Assembly: GCA_900637135.1 (NCBI GenBank)
Contig: LR134353.1
Location: 2,232,001-2,296,000 of the forward strand
Length of the DNA: 64,000 nucleotides
Source of the DNA: Mycolicibacterium flavescens
GTDB taxonomy: Bacteria > Actinomycetota > Actinomycetes > Mycobacteriales > Mycobacteriaceae
Reading direction: 5' to 3'
Shown: in pieces, positions 58,284 through 64,000 of the stretch
Layout: the number at the start of each line of letters is the position of its first letter
Numbering within the stretch: position 1 is the first letter of the stretch
Notes under the pieces: model-generated
What the model was told of the DNA's origin: nothing
What the model saw: only the letters and a program-made list of their open reading frames with translations
Database searches by the model: none
Position numbers and translations under genes: made by a program

Positions 58284-59504
58284 TTGACGACCAACCAGCA
58301 GACGTCGGCGCCCGCGCAGCCACGTGAATACGCAAGACCGGCAGCGGGACTCATCGCTGTCCTCGCGGTCGTCGCGGTCGTCGCCATCGCCGTCGCGCTC
58401 TTCCGCGGCGACTTCACCAAAACCGAACCGGTCACCGTCGTCACCGACCGCGCCGGCCTGGTGATGAACCCCGACGCCAGGGTCAAGCTGCACGGCGCTC
58501 AAGTGGGCACTGTCGCGTCGGTAGAGCCTCTGCCCGACGGCCGTGCCGCGATCCACCTCGCCATGGACCCCTCCGCGATGGAGCTGATACCGGCCAACGT
58601 GCGTGTCGACATCTCGTCGTCGACGGTGTTCGGCGCGAAATCCGTTGCACTGGTGCCGCCCGCGGACCCGTCCCCGCAGGGGCTCCGTGCGGGTCAGGTG
58701 CTCGACGCCGACCACGTCACCGTCGAGATCAACACCATCTTCGAACAACTCGTCTCGGTGTTGAACCGCATCGAGCCCGCCAAGCTCAACGAGACGCTCG
58801 GGACGCTGGCCTCGGGTCTGAGCGGGCGGGGCGAGAAGTTCGGGCAGACGCTGTCCGATCTGGACGCAATGCTCGCGAAGATCGATCCCAGCCTGGGGAA
58901 TCTGAGTCACGACATCGCGGTCATGCCACAGGTTCTCGAGGCCTACGCCGACGCCAGCCCCGACCTGCTGGCCATCGTCGACAACGCCACCAGCATCAGC
59001 GACACGATCGTCGACAAACAGCAGGACCTCGACACCCTGCTGCTCAGCACGATCGGGTTGGCCGACATCGGCGACGAAGTGCTCACCGGCAACCGCAAGG
59101 CGATCACCGACGTCGTCCACCTTCTGGTGCCCACGACCGACCTGACCAACCAGTACCACCCGGCACTGAATTGCGTTCTGGCAGGTATGGTCCCGCTGGC
59201 CACCGCTGCACCCTCGCCGGTCCCCGGAGTGCTGCTGCTCGACTCCTTCGTGTTGGGCTCCGAACGCTACCGCTATCCTCAGAACCTGCCCAAGGTCGCG
59301 GCCAAGGGAGGACCCCAGTGCGCGGGACTGCCCGACGTCGGCTACGAAACGCGGGCGCCCTATGTCGTCAGCGACATCGACGCCAGCCGCGCGCAGTACG
59401 GCAACCAGGGGATCCTGCTGAACTCCGATGCGCTCAAGCAGGCGCTGTTCGGCCCGATCGACGGTCCGCCCCGCAACACCTCGCAGATCGGACAACCGGG
59501 ATGA
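58284..59504 (+). CDS. mceA: Mce-family protein, MceA position
   Basis: This 406-residue protein from TTG 58284 has one N-terminal membrane helix (GLIAVLAVVAVVAIAVALF), then the MlaD/Mce domain (VVTDRAGLVMNPDARVKLHGAQVGTVASVEP, residues ~48-125) and a long helical region (VNTIFEQLVSVLNRIEPAKLNETLGTLASGL). The C-terminal domain includes FVLGSERYRYPQNLP. Mce proteins form a hexameric periplasmic channel that carries lipids, such as cholesterol in Mce4, to the YrbE permease. The start overlaps none; mceB overlaps its stop. Confidence 0.93.
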   Translation: MTTNQQTSAPAQPREYARPAAGLIAVLAVVAVVAIAVALFRGDFTKTEPVTVVTDRAGLVMNPDARVKLHGAQVGTVASVEPLPDGRAAIHLAMDPSAMELIPANVRVDISSSTVFGAKSVALVPPADPSPQGLRAGQVLDADHVTVEINTIFEQLVSVLNRIEPAKLNETLGTLASGLSGRGEKFGQTLSDLDAMLAKIDPSLGNLSHDIAVMPQVLEAYADASPDLLAIVDNATSISDTIVDKQQDLDTLLLSTIGLADIGDEVLTGNRKAITDVVHLLVPTTDLTNQYHPALNCVLAGMVPLATAAPSPVPGVLLLDSFVLGSERYRYPQNLPKVAAKGGPQCAGLPDVGYETRAPYVVSDIDASRAQYGNQGILLNSDALKQALFGPIDGPPRNTSQIGQPG

Positions 59505-60523
59505 GCGGCGGCAGAACAGCCATCAAACTGAGCGTCTTCGGCGCGGTGATGCTGCTGTTGACCGGAGCGCTGTTCGCGATCTTCGGCCAGTACCGCACCG
59601 GGTCCGCACACGACTACTCCGCGGTGTTCACCGATGTCTCCGACCTCAAACCCGGGGATTCGGTGCGGGTTTCGGGTATCCGCGTCGGCACCGTCCACGA
59701 CGTCTCCCTGCAACCGGACAACACCGTCGTGGTCACCTTCGACACCGCGCCCGACATCGTGCTCACCACCGGGACCAAAGCCGCGGTGCGCTACCTCAAC
59801 CTGGTCGGCGATCGGTACCTCGAACTCCTCGACGGGCCCGGCTCTACGAGGGTTGCCGGCCCCGGCTCGCAGATCCCCGCCGACCGCACCGAGCCGGCCC
59901 TGGATCTGGACCTCCTTCTCGGCGGGCTGAAGCCCGTGATCCGCGGCCTGAACCCCGACGACGTCAACGCGTTGACCCGCTCGCTGATCCAGATCCTGCA
60001 GGGGCAGGGCGGAAACCTCGAATCGCTGTTCGCCAAGACCGCATCCTTCACGAACTCGATCGCCGACAACGGCCAGACCGTGCGGAACCTGATTGACAAC
60101 CTCAACGCGGTACTGGCCACCATCGCCAAGGACGGGAACAAGTTCTCCGGCGCGGTGGACCGTCTCGAGAAGCTGATCACCGGCCTGGCCGCCGACCGCG
60201 ACCCGATCGGGGAGGCGATCACCGCACTGGACAGCGGGACCGCATCGCTCGCCGATCTGATGAGCCAGGCCCGGCCACCACTTGCCGGCAGCGTCGATCA
60301 GCTCAACCGCGTCGCTCCGCTGCTCGAGAAGGACATACCGCTCCTGGATGTCTCCCTGCAGAAGACGCCGCAGAACTACAAGAAGCTCGTGCGTCTCGGC
60401 GCATACGGAAGCTTCCTGAACCAATACCTGTGCGGAATATCGGTAAGGGTCACCGACCTCCAGGGCCGCACCGCGCACTTCCCGTGGATCCTGCAGAACA
60501 ACGGAAGATGCGGGGAGCCCTGA
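59501..60523 (+). CDS. mceB: Mce-family protein, MceB position
   Basis: This 340-residue protein starts at ATG 59501 (ATGA overlap). It has an N-terminal helix (LSVFGAVMLLLTGALFAIFGQY), the Mce domain (YSAVFTDVSDLKPGDSVRVSGIRVGTVHDV) and a coiled helical region (LNPDDVNALTRSLIQILQGQGGNLESLFAKTASFTNSIADNGQ) up to ~residue 260. It ends with a short cysteine-bearing domain (LCGISVRV, NNGRCGEP). It is the second subunit of the predicted heterohexamer. Confidence 0.93.
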   Translation: MSGGRTAIKLSVFGAVMLLLTGALFAIFGQYRTGSAHDYSAVFTDVSDLKPGDSVRVSGIRVGTVHDVSLQPDNTVVVTFDTAPDIVLTTGTKAAVRYLNLVGDRYLELLDGPGSTRVAGPGSQIPADRTEPALDLDLLLGGLKPVIRGLNPDDVNALTRSLIQILQGQGGNLESLFAKTASFTNSIADNGQTVRNLIDNLNAVLATIAKDGNKFSGAVDRLEKLITGLAADRDPIGEAITALDSGTASLADLMSQARPPLAGSVDQLNRVAPLLEKDIPLLDVSLQKTPQNYKKLVRLGAYGSFLNQYLCGISVRVTDLQGRTAHFPWILQNNGRCGEP

Positions 60524-61605
60524 TGCTGAAATACCGTGCCCCCTCGCTGATTCGAGCCGGATTCATCGGCGTTGTGGTTATCGTCCTGATCATCGCCGTG
60601 GGGCTGCAACCGGAGCGGCTGTGGTCGTGGGCCACCGCCGTCAGATATCAGGCGCTGTTCACCGAGGCCGGCGGTCTGACACCGGGCAACGACGTGAAGG
60701 TCTCGGGTATGACGGTCGGCTCGGTGTCCGATGTGTCCCTGGACAAGGGCAAGGCGCTCGTGACGTTCACCGTCGACGGAAAGGTCCGCGTCGGATCCCA
60801 GACCACCGCGCACATCCGCACCGGCACTCTGCTGGGGGAGCGCACGCTGGCCCTGGAACCGGCGGGCGATGACCGGGTGAAGCCGCTGTACGTCATCCCG
60901 CTGTCGAGGACCTCTTCGCCGTACTCGCTGACCGAGGCGGTCAGCGAGTTCACCGCGAACACGACCGACACCGACACCGCGTCGGTGAACCAGGCCCTCG
61001 ACACGCTGGCCGACACGATCGACCGGATCGCGCCGCAACTCGGACCAACCTTCGACGGGCTGAGCCGGCTGTCACGCTCACTGAACGGACGCGACGAGTC
61101 GCTGGGCCGGCTACTCAAGAGCGCCGCCGACGTCACGGGTGTGCTGTCCGAGCGCAGCGAGCAGCTGAACACCTTGATCCTCAACGCCAACGACCTGATG
61201 GGTGTTCTCGAGAACCGTCGGTACGCGATCGTCAGCCTGCTCGCCAACACCTCGGCCGTCGCCCAGCAGTTGACCGGTCTGGTGCACGACAACGAGCAGG
61301 AACTGGCGCCGACGTTGCAGAAGCTCAACGCGGTCTATGAGATGCTCGAGCGCAACCGCGACAACATCGCCAAGGCCCTGTCCGGCTTGGCCAAGTACCA
61401 GGTGACTCAGGGTGAGGCCGTCAACAACGGGTTCTACTACAACGCGTTTGTCGGCAACCTCCTGCCCGCGCAGTCGCTGCAACCGTTCCTCGACTATGCG
61501 CTCGGCTATCGCCGCGGGGTGAACGCCGGTCAGCCGCCGGACAATGCGGGGCCACGAGCCGAATTCCCGTTCCCGTACAACGGTATTCCGGGAGGGTCGC
61601 GATGA
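60523..61605 (+). CDS. mceC: Mce-family protein, MceC position
   Basis: This 360-residue protein starts at ATG 60523 with GGGGAG 6 bases upstream and TGATG overlap with mceB (ATG 60508 is an alternative). It has a membrane helix (FIGVVVIVLIIAVGL), the Mce domain (ALFTEAGGLTPGNDVKVSGMTVGSVSDV) and long helices (ERSEQLNTLILNANDLMGVLENRRYAIVSLLAN). It ends in a Pro/Gly-rich tail (AEFPFPYNGIPGG). It is the third of the six Mce subunits. Confidence 0.93.
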   Translation: MLKYRAPSLIRAGFIGVVVIVLIIAVGLQPERLWSWATAVRYQALFTEAGGLTPGNDVKVSGMTVGSVSDVSLDKGKALVTFTVDGKVRVGSQTTAHIRTGTLLGERTLALEPAGDDRVKPLYVIPLSRTSSPYSLTEAVSEFTANTTDTDTASVNQALDTLADTIDRIAPQLGPTFDGLSRLSRSLNGRDESLGRLLKSAADVTGVLSERSEQLNTLILNANDLMGVLENRRYAIVSLLANTSAVAQQLTGLVHDNEQELAPTLQKLNAVYEMLERNRDNIAKALSGLAKYQVTQGEAVNNGFYYNAFVGNLLPAQSLQPFLDYALGYRRGVNAGQPPDNAGPRAEFPFPYNGIPGGSR

Positions 61606-63050
61606 TCGGTCGCAAACCCCTGACCACTACGCTGCTGGTGGTCCTGGTGGGCCTGCTCGTCGCCGGAACCGGTGTGGTGGTTCGGCAGTCGTATTTCGGT
61701 CCCAGGACCATCACCGCGTACTTCGCCTCCGCGACCGCGATCTATCCGGGTGACGAGGTACGCGTCGCGGGGGTGCGGGTGGGCACCATCGAGTCGATCG
61801 AGCCCGACGGAGCACAAGCCCGTATGCGGCTGTCCGTCGACCGTGACGTGCCGATCCCGGCCGAGGCCAAGGCGGTGATAGTCGCGCAGAACCTGGTGTC
61901 GGCGCGCTACGTTCAGCTCGCCCCCGCCTACGAGACCAGCGGCCCGACGCTCCCCGATGACGCCGTCATCGGCGTCGACCGGACCGCGGTGCCCGTCGAG
62001 TGGGACGAGGTCAAGGAGCAACTGACGCGGCTTGCAACGGATCTCGGCCCCAGCGGCGACATCTCGACGACCTCGGTCAGCCGCTTCATCGACAGCGCGG
62101 CCAACGCTATGGACGGCAACGGCGACAAGCTCCGCGAGACCATCACCCAGCTGGCACAGGTCGGCCGGATCCTCGCCGATGGCAGCGGCGACATCGTCGA
62201 TGTGATCGTGAACCTCCAGACCTTCGTCAACGCACTGCGCGACAGCAACGCGCAGATCGTGCAGTTCCAGGACCGCCTCGCCACGGTGAGCAGCGTCGTC
62301 GATTCGAGCAGGTCCGATCTCGACGCCGCTCTCACCTATCTCGCCGAAGCCGTCGGCGAGGTGCAGCGGTTCATCGCGGGAAGCAGAGATCAGACCGCCG
62401 AACAGATCCAGCGCCTCGGCGCCGTCACACAGAATCTCGCCGACAATCGACTGGCCCTGGAGAACGTGCTCCACGTCGCGCCCAACGCGATCGGCAACGG
62501 ATACAACATCTACAACCCCGACACCGGCACCATGATCGGCGGCTTCGCGTTGGCGAACTTCGCCAACCCGGTGCAACTGGTGTGCTCGGCGATCGGGGCG
62601 GTCAAGAACGCCACGGCGCCCGAGGCGTCGAAGGCATGCGCGGAATACCTCGGGCCCGCACTGCGATTGCTCAATTTCAACTATCTGCCGATGCCCTTCA
62701 ACGCCTACCTGCAGAAGTCGCCGAGCCCGGACAACCTGATCTATTCGGATCCCGCGCTGGCACCCGGGGGAGCCGGCGGCGCTCCGGTACCCCCAGAAGC
62801 CGCGCCGGCGGTATCGGCGTACACCGGCGCCGGTGACGTGCCGCCGCCGGCGGGGTGGGCCACTCCGCCGGGCCTGCCCGGCGCCTACGCACCGCACGGA
62901 CTGCCGGCCGCGCCGCAACCCGCCCTGTTCCCGGGTGCGCCGGTTCCTCCGGGCCCACCCACGACGGCCTCGCAGCCGACGACTCTCGAGGAGATGTTGA
63001 TGCCCGCCGAGGCACCGGCGCCGCCGGCGACCCCGATGGGGCCGTCATGA
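61602..63050 (+). CDS. mceD: Mce-family protein, MceD position
   Basis: This 482-residue protein starts at ATG 61602 (ATGA overlap). It has a membrane helix (TLLVVLVGLLVAGTGVVV), the Mce domain (AYFASATAIYPGDEVRVAGVRVGTIESIEP) and helical repeats to ~residue 290. The C-terminal ~90 residues are a low-complexity proline/alanine tail, typical of MceD subunits, which probably lies in the cell wall. It is co-translated with mceC and mceE. Confidence 0.93.
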   Translation: MIGRKPLTTTLLVVLVGLLVAGTGVVVRQSYFGPRTITAYFASATAIYPGDEVRVAGVRVGTIESIEPDGAQARMRLSVDRDVPIPAEAKAVIVAQNLVSARYVQLAPAYETSGPTLPDDAVIGVDRTAVPVEWDEVKEQLTRLATDLGPSGDISTTSVSRFIDSAANAMDGNGDKLRETITQLAQVGRILADGSGDIVDVIVNLQTFVNALRDSNAQIVQFQDRLATVSSVVDSSRSDLDAALTYLAEAVGEVQRFIAGSRDQTAEQIQRLGAVTQNLADNRLALENVLHVAPNAIGNGYNIYNPDTGTMIGGFALANFANPVQLVCSAIGAVKNATAPEASKACAEYLGPALRLLNFNYLPMPFNAYLQKSPSPDNLIYSDPALAPGGAGGAPVPPEAAPAVSAYTGAGDVPPPAGWATPPGLPGAYAPHGLPAAPQPALFPGAPVPPGPPTTASQPTTLEEMLMPAEAPAPPATPMGPS

Positions 63051-64000
63051 CGCGCCGCTCGATCCGTCGCCTCGTCGTGGCGTGTTGCGTCGCCCTCGCG
63101 ATGACCGGGTGCACGTTCGAAGGCGTGAACTCGCTGCCGCTCCCGGGCACGGTGGGACGGGGTGAGGACGCCGCCGTGTATCACGTCCAGATCGCCAATG
63201 TCGGATCCCTGGAACCCAATTCACCGGTCATGCTCGGCGACGTCGTCGTCGGCAGCATCGGCAAGATGAAGGTGACGAACTGGCACGCCGACATCGAGGT
63301 GTCGGTGCGGCCCGACGTCGTGATACCGGCGAATGCGGTGGCGACTGTGGGGCAGACCAGCCTCCTCGGGTCGATGCACCTGGCGCTGGATCCCCCTCTG
63401 GGACAGGCGCCCAGCGGCACACTGAAACCCGGATCGACCATCGGACTCGACAGGTCGTCGACGTACCCGTCCACCGAGCAGACGCTGTCCTCGCTGTCGG
63501 TCGTGGTCAACGGCGGCGGCCTCGGGCAGATGGGTGACATCGTCCGCGAGTTCAACGCCGCACTCAACGGACGCGAAGACCAGATCAGGGACCTGCTGGT
63601 CCGCCTGAACGATTTCATCGGGATGCTCGACACCCAACGCGACGACATCAACGCCTCCATCACCGCGATGGATCGCATGTCCGGCACGTTCGCCGCCGAA
63701 CGCGACGTCATCACCAATGCACTGCAACGCATTCCGCCCGCTCTCGATGTCCTGATCAAGGAACGGCCGCGCATCACCGAGGCACTGGAGCGCCTGGGAC
63801 GGTTCAGTGACACGGCGACCGGGCTGATCAACGACACGAAAGACGACATCGTGCGCAACCTCGCCAACCTCGAACCTACGTTGCACGCACTCGCCGACGT
63901 CGGCCCGAGTCTGGGCACCGTCCTCGCCTACGCGCCGACGTTCCCCTACACGCAGAGTTTCATCGACCGTGCGATCCGCGGCGATTACATGAACCAGTTC
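63047..64000 (+). CDS. mceE: Mce-family lipoprotein, MceE position (truncated by window edge)
   Basis: The first 318 codons are seen, starting at ATG 63047 (ATGA overlap). Unlike the other subunits it has a lipoprotein signal (RRLVVACCVALAMTGC) with the lipobox cysteine at residue 22, as in LprK/MceE. The Mce domain follows (YHVQIANVGSLEPNSPVMLGDVVVGSIGKM) and then the helical region. The reading frame is open to the last base, so the C-terminus and the expected mceF lie beyond the window. Confidence 0.93.
   Translation, partial: MTRRSIRRLVVACCVALAMTGCTFEGVNSLPLPGTVGRGEDAAVYHVQIANVGSLEPNSPVMLGDVVVGSIGKMKVTNWHADIEVSVRPDVVIPANAVATVGQTSLLGSMHLALDPPLGQAPSGTLKPGSTIGLDRSSTYPSTEQTLSSLSVVVNGGGLGQMGDIVREFNAALNGREDQIRDLLVRLNDFIGMLDTQRDDINASITAMDRMSGTFAAERDVITNALQRIPPALDVLIKERPRITEALERLGRFSDTATGLINDTKDDIVRNLANLEPTLHALADVGPSLGTVLAYAPTFPYTQSFIDRAIRGDYMNQF

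Noticed and set aside
61530..62918. Long reverse-strand open frame opposite mceD
   Set aside because: High GC creates long antisense frames; the forward frame is a clear Mce protein and the reverse product resembles nothing.

Overview
The window is a GC-rich, gene-dense stretch of an actinobacterial chromosome, almost certainly a fast-growing Mycobacterium/Mycolicibacterium. The evidence is a near-identical RbpA protein at the left edge, the LppI-LipT pair, a yrbEAB-mce operon at the right edge, KstD/KshA/Hsa-type steroid genes, GTG/TTG starts and many ATGA/GTGA translational couplings. No rRNA, tRNA, CRISPR array, insertion sequence or prophage was recognised.

Left part (1-21 kb), housekeeping and small-molecule metabolism. 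rbpA (cut by the window edge) lies opposite a small cysteine-rich protein. Then come a lipoprotein, a complete sulfonate-utilisation operon (ssuC-ssuB-ssuA-ssuD), lppI facing away from lipT, a large phosphotransferase-like fusion protein, a YnfA-type membrane protein bracketed by two inverted copies of a hairpin repeat, an SCO6745-family protein, a gluconate module (GntR-type repressor opposite gluconokinase and GntP permease), RDD, DoxX and DUF6328 membrane proteins, a xylulokinase coupled to a metallo-beta-lactamase-fold hydrolase, a hotdog thioesterase and a PadR regulator.

Central part (19.6-48.8 kb), a large catabolic cluster of steroid type. It holds three KstD-family flavoproteins, a KshA Rieske oxygenase, a stand-alone ferredoxin, an HsaA-like flavin hydroxylase, an HsaC-like extradiol dioxygenase and (further right) an HsaD-like C-C hydrolase. 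Together these cover 1-dehydrogenation, 9-hydroxylation and A-ring cleavage. Side-chain chemistry is represented by an acyl-CoA synthetase, a pair of acyl-CoA dehydrogenases, a crotonase, short- and medium-chain dehydrogenases, two different Baeyer-Villiger monooxygenases and two HSL-type esterases. An old-yellow-enzyme homologue, an NTF2-like protein, two dimeric alpha/beta-barrel proteins and an unrecognised protein with a possible HxD...H iron site complete the set. KshB, HsaB and HsaEFG are not in the window.

A 16-base element close to TCCCGGTCATCGGGAC lies upstream of most transcription units of this cluster (21.4, 24.1, 28.9, 34.7, 38.6, 46.7, 47.1 and 56.4 kb). I read it as the operator of one regulon that ties the cluster to the mce operon. 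This is the main new observation; it rests on reading by eye and needs a background test.

Right part. At 48.8-55.3 kb there is an IclR-controlled group: a dehydrogenase, an SDR, a metallo-beta-lactamase protein of the alkylsulfatase type, a sulfotransferase, an IclR regulator and a cytochrome P450, with visibly lower GC and different codon use. At 56.4-64 kb the HsaD-like hydrolase diverges from a yrbEA-yrbEB-mceA-B-C-D-E lipid importer operon that runs off the window. The working picture is uptake of a steroid-like lipid by the Mce transporter, side-chain removal, and ring opening by the KstD/KshA/Hsa enzymes.
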